Below are positions 44,304 through 55,797 of a stretch of DNA of 64,000 nucleotides, one piece after another (position 1 is the stretch's first letter; each line of letters begins with the position of its first letter). Under the pieces are notes generated by a model, which had not been told where the DNA came from, searched no databases, and was given only the letters and a program-made list of their open reading frames with translations. This DNA is from Heterotrichella gracilis. Taxonomy: Eukaryota > Sar > Xanthophyceae > Tribonematales > Xanthonemataceae. Both the position numbers and the translations under genes were made by a program. The stretch lies in contig JAULBX010009658.1 of NCBI GenBank assembly GCA_032358255.1, positions 1 to 64,000 on the forward strand, read 5' to 3'.

Positions 44304-45716
44304 ATGAATCCCGAATAGTAAGGTTTCCTGCGTTTAAGTGTGTTCTGTCCTTTCCTTGTGCATTCCTGGTAATTGCTTGCCCATACCGTGTTTTGAAAAG
44401 GGGTTGAGCATGTCCTCGTCCTTGGCTTCACGCCGATACTGACGTTTGCTGTGTTTCCTCTTTTGTTTCCAGTGACTACCTGTTCAAGGTACAGTCCATG
44501 CTGTTATTATTGCGTTTGCTTGTGCTCTCATGGTTCCTTCCGAGGTGTGGTGGTGACTGACATCTTTGCTGCAGTTGCTGCTTATTGGGGACTCGGGCGT
44601 CGGAAAATCCTGCCTGCTTCTTCGTTTTGCGGTACGTGGGGTGCTTGATACCATCTGGAACACATGGATTGCAAGCTTTGCCTCATGTGTTGTCGTATGG
44701 CCCCAACATCTGCCCCTGTCATTTCCAGGACGACACCTACACAGAGAGCTATATCTCCACTATTGGGGTGGACTTCGTAAGTACTGCTGAGTTTGTCTGG
44801 TTGGTTTTGTATCTTACATTGCGTACAAGACTGTAACTGGACGGGTTGTGTTTGCAGAAAATTCGGACTGTGGAGTTGGATGGGAAGGTTATCAAGCTGC
44901 AGATCGTAAGGCAGTGTTTGGCCACTCTTGTTTTCATGCTGCTATTCATCGTTGTAGGCATCACTTAACCACCCTCCAACTTGTGTTTTTGTTCAGTGGG
45001 ACACAGCTGGGCAAGAGAGGTTCCGCACCATCACCAGCAGTTACTACCGTGGTGCCCATGGGATCATTGTAAGTGGGCACAGCAGGTTTTATGCGCGCAA
45101 AGGTTGGGCTGTGTGCAGCTTGCGGTGACTGTGGCAAGCCTTTGTGCAGGTTGTCTACGATGTGACAGATCAAGACAGTTTCAACAACGTCAAGCAGTGG
45201 CTGAATGAGATTGACAGATACGCGAACGAAAACGTCAACAAGCTGCTGGTTGGCAACAAGTGCGATCTGACGGCCAAGAAAGTGGTTGACTACCAAACAG
45301 CCAAGGTAACAATTGAAAAGACCACAGACAGCTGGGCATGTGCTTGCAGTGGCTCTTTGCCAGCAACAGCGCCTCTTTGGCCTGTTGTCTTACCCATGAT
45401 ATAGTGTGCACCTGTCTGACTCTGCTGTGCTTTACAGGCCTTTGCAGATGAGTTGGGCATCCCCTTCTTGGAGACCAGTGCCAAGAATGCCACCAACGTT
45501 GAGCAAGCGTTCATGACAATGGCAGCAGAAATCAAGAACAGGTGAGTGATGAGCACTAGCAGCACCCTGCTGTGAAGGGCAGGGTCGCATACCTGACACA
45601 CATCGCTTGCTTCCTACAGGATGGCCGCCCAGCCGCTCGGGAAGCCAGGCGGTGGGGATACTATCAAGAAGTTCGACGGCAGCAAAGTCAACACGAGCAA
45701 GTCCAGCTGCTGCTAG
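44304..45716 (+). CDS. RAB1: RAB1/YPT1 small GTPase
   Basis: Exons 44304-44317, 44473-44488, 44575-44631, 44729-44776, 44858-44905, 44997-45068, 45150-45305, 45438-45541, 45620-45716; phases close to 203 residues, exactly the family size. RAB1/YPT1 (plant RabD) is the Rab GTPase for ER-to-Golgi vesicle tethering. All GTPase motifs are present: GDSGVGKS, the switch I effector [33 protein letters not shown] and ETSAK. The C-terminus SKSSCC carries the double cysteine that is geranylgeranylated. The first two coding exons are only 14 and 16 bp. Both COPII SEC24 and RAB1 lie in this window, but 42 kb apart and surely independent. It is intact. Confidence 0.97.
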
Positions 45717-46983
45717 AACCGTTGAAGGACTCCAGTGTGCAAAGCGACAACAGCCACAGCACTCAGCGATGTTCAAAGTATCCGCGTTGTGATATGTGGC
45801 TCCCATTGGTCGCGGTGGGAAAGGATCCAGACGCATTCAGTTGTCAGGCCCTGAACAGGCATTGAGGAAGTTGCAATGCAACCAGCATGCTGCCAGGGTC
45901 CTGCACTCTGGTCTATACACTCTGGCAGCAGAACACGGTTTCTTATGCCCCGGGGGGGTACATGACCGGCTTCCGAACAAATAGCATCTTCTCTATGAGC
46001 TATGCCACTATTGAAGTTGTTCAGAAGGACTGTCAGGGGTGGACACTCATTGCGCAGCAGCTCCAGGGGTTTGGGAGCATTGCTTTTGGCGTGCAACATC
46101 GTTGCTGCTGTATGTAACATACTTGGCCCCACCACTTACGAAGAGTCTTAGTGTTGGGACAGTGGGTTGACCCAGTGTTGCTGCTCAGCAACCCAGCACT
46201 GCCAGCCAAGTGTGGAGAACGGCTTTTGAAGTGACGCTCCCCAACATCCATATCTTGCTGCCACCTTGAGGGCATGCCTGGGGCTAATAAAGAAAGGGTT
46301 TGCTGCGTCTTTTATAAAAACTTCATCTAATGCTACGGAGAGCAAACACATGGTCACCGGTCTGCAGCCCATTACAGTTTCAAAACGGCACCAATGCCGT
46401 GAACGTGGCAGTGCCACTGGGATGAACATGCCCGTGGTGCACCGTGCGTGTGCCCACTTGGACTTTCGTTCAGTGAGTCAAGACTGATCCGATACTGCCA
46501 GTAGCAAAAGCTCAATTGGTGATGTCAAACGGTTTGCAGTACACAAATATGCTGCAGCCTTGAGCCACTTGAGGCACATATTCACCTTCATGTTGCCCAA
46601 GTCCAATAGGGAGGTTCTGCATAGGACACTGATAGCCAAAGTGTGAGTGTTGCAAGCTTAGTACATAGCCAGCAACTGGGGCTGAACAGAAAATCTTTGG
46701 TTCGCCACTGGCGGCTCTGCTCGACCCTAACAAATGGACAAGACTGCAGCTCCAATCCCAAAAGGATTGGCAAATCCCTGAATACAATGACTACTGCACT
46801 GAACTTGCCTCTGTCCCAGTGCTGCAGATGCCACCGCCCGGCACACAGTCCTCAAGCAAGTGTAATCCGAAGGCAGCATCTCAACTTATAAACCAGTTGC
46901 TACATTTGAACAAGGGAGGGGAGGGGCAGGTCCCAAACATCTGCCGCTCCCCCCAACGTGGGTGCAAGCATCCTCTTGGACAC
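45717..46983. other. Convergent intergenic region with no gene seen
   Basis: About 1.3 kb between RAB1 (+) and the mTERF-like gene (-). Frames of up to 93 codons exist but show no motif. It probably holds two long 3' UTRs; a TGTAA at 46113 may end the RAB1 mRNA. Confidence 0.6.
46113..46117 (+). terminator. Candidate poly(A) signal (TGTAA) of RAB1
   Basis: TGTAA 397 bp after the RAB1 stop, a common distance for green-algal 3' UTRs. Confidence 0.4.
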
Positions 46984-47816
46984 TCAGAACCTGACCCAGC
47001 ACCGGTTGCACTCCCCAGCACAGTCCCCTAAGCAGTCGATGTTGTAACCAAGGACTTGCGGTTGCCTTTTGAGCGCGCCGCACAGCACGTTCCCTTTCAG
47101 CTTCCACTGGGTCTCCAGGTGCTTCACAGACACTTGCAGCTGGTCTTCAACGCTGAGGCCCACCAGCTCAGGGAACTTCTTCATCATCTTCTTCAGGTCC
47201 TCGCTGCTCACTCCTAGCGACTCGATGTATTCCACTGCGGCCAGTAACTGGTCCGCAGTCGGCACTTGCTCCACCTTTTGGTTTCGCCAGTAGCCTTGCC
47301 CACCCCACCCAAACGCTTTCCTCAGCATCTTGTCAGCCTCTACATCGCTGAACCCTCTGGTCGTGAGGAACTCCACTGCCTCCTGCCACTGCTGCTGATC
47401 TGCATCTGCAGAAACAAGTATGATTTACCCCTAGGCGTGCAAGTCTAGAGTGTGTGTGTGGCACCACATGCAAGCTGCACTGGGAAACCAGCAAATACAT
47501 GACTTAAAACACCTTCAATGCTAATTTAGCAGCAGCCATGGGCGCAGATGCCGTCTCAAAAAGCACACTCCTGCCTAACAAGGCAAACAGCATACAGTGT
47601 AGTGCGTGTGGTTGAACTCTGGCAATGGGCGATGGGGTTGCTACCTGAAAGCTGCTCTGGCAACGTCACAGGTGAACTCTCAGAGGCACGTAGTATCTGT
47701 TTTTGACGCGTTTTACTGGTTCTTCTGTGGCAGAACAGCCTGGGCAACCTAGATCGGTTTGGAGCTGGCAAGGTGAGGGCCACATGCCACTTGCAATTGT
47801 GGCTGAGAGGGTGCAT
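46984..47816 (-). CDS. Short mTERF-like organelle protein with C-terminal cysteine cluster
   Basis: Exons (minus): 47816-47645 and 47405-46984; phases close to 197 residues. The first about 55 residues are rich in Arg, Ser and Pro with few acids (e.g. NRSRLPRLFCHRRTSKTRQK), fitting a plastid or mitochondrial transit peptide. The body carries mTERF-type helices: GVSSEDLKKMMKKFPELVGL, then VKHLETQWKLKGNVLCGAL and PQVLGYN. Two or three repeats at most are present, so it is much shorter than typical mTERF nucleic-acid-binding proteins. It ends in CLGDCAGECNRCWVRF, a C-x3-C-x3-C-x2-C cluster that could bind a metal. A role in organelle gene expression is inferred from the mTERF resemblance only. 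The ATG at 47816 is the first in frame. Confidence 0.72.
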
Positions 47817-48470
47817 GCCGTGCAACTGTGTCCGCGGATACAGATGGTGAAGGAGAAATTGTGTGGTCAGTGCACGGCGTTCTCACGGTTGCAGGTTATC
47901 AACAGCCAGTTGGGCGATGGAACCAAAACTAATGCATGCATGCAGAGTCAAGGGAAGAAACCATGTGCTAGCGGGGATGAAATCCACGCGCCCGCGCGCG
48001 CCAAACTGGAGACGTTTGGAAGAAGCAAGCCGTACATCAAGAAAGAAAGCTTGTTGTTGGATATATTGCTGCTGTGACGTGCTTGGACACCAAGAGATGC
48101 GCTCACAGCCGTTGACAATCATTGGCATGTCCAAGATGGCTCGCCGCTCGCCTGTAGTGACACTGCGGGGGCTTTGAAGCGAGGACAAGGAGACTTCCGC
48201 TGTATACAAGCCTGGTGAGTGTGTTATCTCTGCCACCGTGACTGCGAGCAGAGCGTTCAACCCACGAGTGCGAAGCTAGCACTGCCCGTACGCATGCCGC
48301 TTGCTTTTTAAAGGTGTTCACCCTATGCACCCACTGTCGTGCGACGGTACAGCCACCTCCAATCGGTGCCGTTCACAACCGCACCCTACTTTGCATAGTT
48401 ATGCTTGCGTATATCGCCCGCGTATCCAAAGTGTCCTGTCTGATGTCGTTCAAGCTTCCTGACAGTCATC
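47817..48470. other. Divergent intergenic region before the RS-rich gene
   Basis: About 650 bp shared as upstream region of the mTERF-like gene (-) and the RS-rich gene (+). A true first exon of the RS-rich gene could lie here. It contains an aatgcatgcatgca run at about 47931. Confidence 0.5.
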
Positions 48471-51400
48471 ATGACCCTTGGGTGCAGGAAGCGGTTCACT
48501 GACTCCTTGACGATGGCGTCCATCCACCTCGGAGGCGCTAGGAGCACTCCTCTACCACGGCTTATCCTACCCAGGTACACGGAGGAGGACACCGTGGCCA
48601 TCTTCCTCAAGTACCTGGACGTGAAAGGGCTCCACTTGACCAAGTCCATCCTAGTCAAGGAGGCCCACAAGAAAGGGGTCGCGACGCTGGCCGCTGACCT
48701 TGCATATGTGGGCGAGGTAAGCTTACAGCGTCACACTGTGTGGCAATCTGTTAGCTGGGTTGTAGCGACTCTGGGCAGACTGCTTCTGGCTCGAAGGCCA
48801 TGAGCAACATCAGCCTGAGGGAACAAAACCCGGCAGTGGCAGGACCCAATGGTATCCTTTGCCCTTGTAGACTGCAAAGGGTGCATACGTAATAAACTAT
48901 GGGTATTTTGTGCTGTTCAGATCCCTTTGGTGCTGCAGGAGGAGCTGCACCAGCACCTGGCCGCCTGCTTGGCCCAGCTGAATGTGGCTCAACAGGACTG
49001 CAACGCCCTTCCAGTGCTGGTCGAGTACAACGAGACTCCAGTCCTGCACCGCACCGACTCAGCTAGGAACATCCCCCCTCGCCCTTTCAGCGCAGCCCTG
49101 CAGCCCTTGAAGGGGACAGTGGCAGGCCAGCAGGTGGAGGCAGACAACAGGAGGGTCTCTGGCAGAGGCGGGGGTGCGGATGGGTTGCCCGAAACCCCTG
49201 CCGGCAGGCCTGGTGAGAGGCGGGCAGCTGCAGGGTATGCCTCTACCAACCCTCGTGAGCTTCAAACCAGTGGTGACACACCTGTGGAAGAGCAGCAAGT
49301 GAGGCAGGCAGCACACAATGGTGGGGCAGCGCACGAAGGGAGTGCACAGAAGGCTGAACCCCAGAGGCGGAACAGGTGGGACAAGCTCTCAGCTGAGCCT
49401 GTGGCAGCAGATGACCAGCCAAGGTGGGAGCCCAAGACCAAGCTTTCCAGCGGTCTGAGGTCCCATGGCACGCAGGACAACGAACACTCTCCCGGTTTGT
49501 CTGACATGTTTGAACTTGACAAGCAGCCTGAGCCCAGGCCTGTGCCCACTGAACAGCCGCGCCACAAGACCAAGTACCTGGATGGAACCCTGTCGGAGGT
49601 TCTGGAGGAGATGGATGATGTGACACAGAGCTGTGTGGTCACCCAAGGCGAGCAGCAGACAGCCAGGCAGCAAAGCAGCTCCTCCGGCAAGGCTGGAGGT
49701 CGAGGGGAGGGCCTGAGGCAGTGCAGCACCACGCCTGAGAAGTTTCTGGAGCCGACACAGAGGCAGCAGGAGGGGACTGCAGTCGAAAGGTATGGACACA
49801 GGGGTCTCTCACAGGGGCCCCTGTAGCCCCTGCTAGCATGATACATCCAACAGTGGATCCTGACTTACCTGGCATGCAGCGTGATGTACTGCTTCACCAA
49901 CTCATTTTAGTGTCAGTCGTGTGGAACTCTGTTCTGCTATCATGGCAGATCTGTGGATGATTGTCAATGCAGCAAATTGTTGGGCGTGTGTCCAGCAAAC
50001 CAACTGACGAGCGCATTCCTGTTTGGTTTTTGCAGGCACGGTGGTACAGGGTCTAAGGACAAGCCTGCAGGCAACGCCAGCAACGAGCAAGTTCCTGCAG
50101 ACTCTGAGGATGCCAAAGTGGATGCCCTTCAAGCCCATGCCGCCACCAAAGAAGGCCTGGCTGCAGCTGGGAATCCCTCCTGGAGAGGCAGGTCCACTTC
50201 AGGCAGGGCATCCGAGCCAAGGAGGAGTGCCAGCCCAGCATCTTCAAGGTCAACCAGCCTCAGCCCCAGGTGACAATGCATGTCCTTGCTGGCAACAATA
50301 TGCTGTTTTTCTGTGTCTCACAAAGGGTAGCAATAACCTCCACCTCACAACTGTGCCCCACTATAGCTCGGATTTTGAGTCAATCGGTCAACCACCTGGC
50401 TGATTTTTTGCAGTTATGTTGACTAAGCAGCTTAAAACCAATTGCCAACTGCATAGCATCTGTACATGTGCATCCACTACCTATGAGCCAGTGGCCGCCT
50501 CATTGTTCCCCTGTACCCGTTGCCATCCCACTGCAGGCGCTCCTCCAGGTCCCGCTCCCCCGCCAGCAGCAGCACCACCTCCTCCCGCAGCCTGTCCAAG
50601 CGCAGGCAGCGCTCCCGCAGCCGCGCGCGCAGCTCCAAGAAACGCACCAGGAGCGGCAGCAGCAGCAAGCGGGGCAGCTCCAGCGACGGCGGCAGCAGCG
50701 GTGGCAAGGCGGCGCGAAGGAGGGGGGTGGCAAAGGCAAGGTCTGCCAGCCCAAGCATGAGCAGGTGGGTCCCTCTGACTGGGCTGGATGCCTGTGTAAG
50801 GGACATTGTTTGTGTTAATTATTTTTGGGGTTTTTTATGCCGCTAATGCGATCCACGGGGTTTCAAATGGCTTGCAGATCTCACATGTACATACATGAGC
50901 AGGGTGTTGCCTTGCTGTCAAGTGATCCATTTGTACATGCCTGCCTGCGCTTTCATACGATGGTGTTTCCCGTCGCATCCCTGTGACCAGCGCAGAAAAG
51001 CACAGCCTTGTCCCTGAAAACCAAAATTGCAGCTCTATGCGCCGTGTGTATTGGTCGTCAACTCCCCTGTTCTGTGTTGGCAGGGGCCGCCACAGCAGCC
51101 TGGGCGCAGCTCGCTCTAAGCACGCACGCAGCGCCAGCACTGGTGGCCGCCCAGGGAGGAGCAGCAGCAGGAGCAGCTCACCTGGCAGGATCAGGTATTT
51201 ACTAAAATAAGTTACCATTGCCAATTAAAATCAGTAATATTGTAATAAATGGAGAAAAATCCATACACATGAAACTTGCGCAGCTGAAGTGGACTTGTAC
51301 TGTTGCAACCTAGAGTGATGCGCTGCCACATCTGGCATGGTATAGACGCTATGGGCAAAGTTGGGGCATGGTTTTGAGTGCATCTCACCTGTCTATCTGC

Positions 51401-54400
51401 CAGGTTGTTAGCCCTTGTTGCGCTCATTGCTGCTTCATCACAATGCATTGGCGGTGAGTGCCATGTGTTCAAGCCTATCCCAACTGCTGAATGAACAAGG
51501 ATCTAAGTTGAAATGAGGCATCCCAGCAATTGCATACGTGGCCAGAGTTGGAAAGAGAAAAGCACTAATCACTTTGCTGATGGTTTACTTACTTCTCTTC
51601 AAAGCCTTATCCTCTCATCTGTGCCTCAGGGCCCTCCGCCGCAGCCCCGAGCGCCGCCCCCGTGCCCGTGGCAGCCGCTCGCTGAGCAGGGAAAGGGAGA
51701 GGGAGCGCCGCTTCAGCCCCAACAGGCGGGACAGGCCCGGTGACCGACAGGGCTTCAGGGGACAGGATGGGCCAGGCGGGAGGTTCCCAGGGCCCAGGCA
51801 GTGGGATGGGCGTGGTCCGCCCGGCGCCATGCGGGGTCGGGGCCCGGGGAGGCACGGCCCAGGCTACCGGGATTTCAGAAATGGCCCGCCCGGTCCCATG
51901 GGTCACCGCCCCATGGGGCCGCCGATGCCGCGCCCCCCGCCAGGGAACCCGCCGGGGTTCATGCCTGGGCGGGGTGGGGGACCCCACATGGGGCGGGGTG
52001 GGCGGTGGATTACTGGGCATTTGATGCGCCCGCAGTACAATGGACCATGTGGGCCGCCGCGTCCACCTCCCGGTGACCCCCCCCCACCCAAGCCGGAGGA
52101 TGACAGGTGGCAGCTGGCAGATGGCAGCCCTGTGAAAGGGACTCACAAGGGGGGGAGCAACAACGAGGATGCCCAGGGCAACGGGGAGCAGCAGGACACA
52201 CCGCAGCAGTCCCCTCGTGGAGGTCGGGGTGGGTCGGGGAACGTGCAGCGGGGTGGGGATAAGATTGCAGGGCAAGGCAGCGGTGCAGGGGTTGTGCAGC
52301 AAGCTAACCAGGATGGGCGCACACCTGGCGGTCACCACAACCAGCAGGCAAAGGTGTGACGCTGTAGAGCCTATTTCGGGGTATTGTGGCACTGTCATCA
52401 GTCATGACCACATGTTTACGTTCAGCGCGTGGGTTTGCGCGCCTGATTTGTACTTGCACACCTTGAAAACATGAGCAGGTCTTCAGCATTTATTCTTGTA
52501 GCAAGAATAGCGTGCCATAGCAACAGCTGTTGAGCAATGCTTGCCAACATTTTGGGGATCAGTGTCAGTCTGTATTCTTACCAATTGTTTCGTGTGCAGG
52601 ATGGGTCCGGTGCTCCTGATCGTGGCCAAGGGAGGCATCACAGCCATCCAATTGAAAATGGTCTGCATCCACCGGGAGAAAGTAATGGGCGCACTGCTGA
52701 CGATGGTGCCAAGGCCAAAAAGTATGCCATCATGAATTGCATACATTTTGTACATGCATTGCAACATCTGAACAACTGCGTTTGCCATGTTATGTTGCTT
52801 GCAGGGTTACTGTGGAGTACACATGTGGCCCACCATCTTCAATATCCTACCTCACTAACCAGCAAGCTTGCATCAACATGCAATGTGCTCATAAGCTAGC
52901 TGCAATTCTGTTACAGCTCCTCCCACAGTCCCACAGTGACTGTATATTATCCGCCATCTCCAGCAATGCAATTCACAATTCACTTCCTGTTTGCAATGTA
53001 CGGTTGACAGCACAGATCATGGCTTTGAAACTGTGGTTCATCTCTGCAGCAATCAACAATAAGCAGGCAAATCATTCAAACCCATCCAACTAGTACATGT
53101 ATGCATGCAGTCAGTGCCGCATGTCCAGGTTTTATATGATCTTCTTTGGCAATATCAAGGATCATAATCCTTGAAACCTTGACATTATGCACTAAATTTC
53201 GTACACTATCAACATGCCATCCATTGGACATCAGAATGATCCAGACAATCAACCCACTATTCCATGTGGATTACCACGCATGCATCAGACTCGTTCATAT
53301 ATTTCAAATGGTAGTCCCCAGAATGGCAATAGCAACTGTCTTATCAATATCTTTGTTCTGTGAACCGTTCTTGTATTGGAGGTAAGTGGTGATGAGATTT
53401 CGCAGGTGTGATGGTTTGCATATTGCCAGCCGCATTGCATGGTGCCTGCAATTTATAACAGCTGCTGACTTCTGGATATAATGATTTGCCTGCAGAGGCA
53501 ATCTTTCACAATGAGCATATGGATCGACCATTGGTGCACACCAGCTGATGCCATGAACTGACAGCCATGTGGAACCGTGTGTGCAGGGCGCTGGTGTTTA
53601 CCACCCATGATGGTTTCAGCCCTGCAAGGCATCACAATCCAGGTGGAGCCCTCCAGCATCATGCCAATGTTGCAGGTGAGTTGAACATAAGATTCATTTC
53701 CTGAGAGCACCTGTGGCCACATATTAGGACCTGTGCTGCAGTGTCATGGCAGCCCTATATGATTGAAGCTGCATGCCAAACTGCAATGCAAGGGATAACC
53801 CAAAACACATGGTGTATTTGTCCTGACCCACATTTCACCTGTGCCACAGGACCAGGCCAGGCACAGCAGGGAGCCTCACCTGCCAAGCAAATCCACCCTC
53901 CCTTCCGGTCCAGCCCCTTGAAGGCGCAGCCGGACCCATTCACCCAGGCTGCACAGCAGATTGGACAAGGCAACGCCAACGGCCACGCGGTCCACCACCA
54001 CCGCGCTACCAACTCTGGCGGAGAGAGCTCAGCCTCCCATGACCATGGCCACAAGCGCACTGCCCACACCCAGCGCAGGGTTAGCATCAGGCCCCAGCAC
54101 CCTGCTGATGAATCCTGTGGTGCAAGTGCAGCCAATGGGGATGTGATGGATGGCGATGGGGCTGCTGTGACTGGCAGGAGGGCAGAGCGCAAGCCGATCG
54201 TGTTCCTGCCACAGCCCAAAACAGATGGCGATGGTGGGAACCCCACCAACCAGACTGTGCCGCAGAAGAAGGCACCTGTCGCTCAGAGGCTTGGAGGGCG
54301 TGGGAACAGGTACTTACCATGTACAAAACCGTGTTACATGCCAAGCACCGGCTCTTACACTGTCATTGCGGTGGAGTAAAAAGTATACAGTAAATTCATT

Positions 54401-54839
54401 GGTTCCCAAAAACATCCGGCATTCCCATGGCATATTTAGTTTCAAATTTGTTATATCACTTTGTCTAATAACAATGGTAACTAATCTCTGTGTAGAGCAA
54501 AATAAAGAACAAAATCATGCTTTTTTTTGGCATTTTCACGCTGCGTGCTCCCGGTGCAGGACTGATGAGCACCCAGAGCAGCCAAATGGCAATGCAGCCA
54601 ACGGTGCTTCGCAGCCCTTGCGCCAAGGCTCAGGCCCTGGGAATCTTCATGGGGATGGCACTGGCAATGGGCACCACCCACAGGAGCGGCGCATCATCAG
54701 CAGGCAGGGGAGCGGTGCGCAGGCGCAGAAGGGGTACGGTCAGAACAACAACAACCATGGCGGGGCCAACAACCACCACAACAACAACAACTCTGGTCAG
54801 CCTGCATGGAAGAAGCGCAGGTTTGAGGAGCGCACCTGA
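48471..54839 (+). CDS. Large LisH/RS/RGG-type disordered nuclear protein
   Basis: Exons 48471-48716, 48921-49789, 50036-50269, 50537-50764, 51084-51194, 51630-52353, 52600-52721, 53587-53675, 53850-54309, 54560-54839; phases close to 1,120 residues. Near the N-terminus (about 41-67), AIFLKYLDVKGLHLTKSILV fits the LisH dimerisation pattern (L-x2-YL-x3-G-x3-T-x3-L). After that it is almost wholly disordered. There is a polar region with RWDKLSAEP; then RS repeats (RSSRSRSPASSS, KRRQRSRSRARSSKKR, SRERERERRFSPNRR); then a Gly/Pro/Arg-rich part (GPPGPMGHRPMGPPMPRPPP); and a His/Asn/Gly-rich tail ending KKRRFEERT. RS domains usually mark splicing or mRNA-processing factors in nuclear speckles; no RRM is visible. 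I know no named orthologue. The start is uncertain: upstream splicing to acceptors at about 48486 or 48575 would also keep the LisH part. Confidence 0.75.
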
Positions 54840-55797
54840 GTGTAAGATGATTGTTAGTGGGGTTGGTGTCTAGGCTGAATGTGTTGCAGCAAGCCAAAGT
54901 GCTGGCGTCATGAGAACTCCGGAAAGGGTCCATGCCTGGTGATGTCACAGCTTGCACTACTGGTGCGTAATCAGGTCAGGCTAATCTCTGACAACTTGAC
55001 TTGTAGTGTATGTTTGTTAAACATATATCGTTCTGTGTTAGAAATAGATTTCCCTGTATCGATATGTGCAGTGTGTCGTGCATAATACAGCTGTGTTTTG
55101 ATTTTCCCGTGCAGTTGTTTATTGGTGTGCCTTGCAGTTGCATATTGGTTTGCCCTTCCTAGGCAGCAGTTTGAATGGAAATGCTGTAAGACACCAAAAT
55201 TGATACATTGTTGCTGTAACTTGTGGAAACTTTAATATGTTAATCTTGGTGGCAAAAAGTAAGCCAATTAAGAAATCCCTAAGGCTTGGCAAAGTATTGC
55301 ACACAACGGGCAGCATCTGGCGTCTTGACCTGCATTTGTACCTGTACCTGATAGTGCGACGGAAGGAACTGGCTCACCAGAAAGATGCCTGGACACTGAC
55401 ATGCAAAATAGGACTATGCCACCACTGGTCAGTGCAATTTCCTCTGAAGCAGGGCGAGGCAAAACCCTGTTGGGAGCTCTGCCCGGGATCATACTCGCAG
55501 AAAACTGAAATCGGAAAAGAGCGGAAACAAGGCGCAGTCACGAAAACAGCTTTCGTTTCGCATAACAGCACTGACATCGGTGTGTAAGGCAGGTTAATCC
55601 ACTGGCAAGGTTGCACTGCTTGTTGTGAGAAGTCAGTTCTCAGCAAGTTTATTCTCTCGTGTTGCTGTTGTGAAGTGCACTTCCCAGTGGCCTCACTTTT
55701 ATTTCACTTAGCCACACCGTTGGTTCTATCGTGTATCATCGCCTCTGATCAACGCAGCTTTGTATTCCAACCTTGATACCGTTCGCCTGGTCCCACC
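54840..55797. other. Intergenic: RS-rich gene 3' flank and SNW1 upstream region
   Basis: About 950 bp with no recognisable coding frame. A TGTAA begins one base after the RS-rich gene stop (54841), probably too close to act as its poly(A) signal. Confidence 0.55.

Noticed and set aside
46512-46787. 91-codon minus-strand frame between RAB1 and the mTERF-like gene
   Set aside because: No motif and lies where the two 3' UTRs should be.
51607-52398. 263-codon minus-strand frame
   Set aside because: Antisense of the Gly/Pro/Arg-rich exon of the RS-rich gene; no motif.
52803-52920. Open stretch after an AG in the RS-rich gene intron
   Set aside because: Could be read as an exon in phase, but no donor keeps frame into 53587 and the sequence is AT-rich and unlike the rest of the protein.
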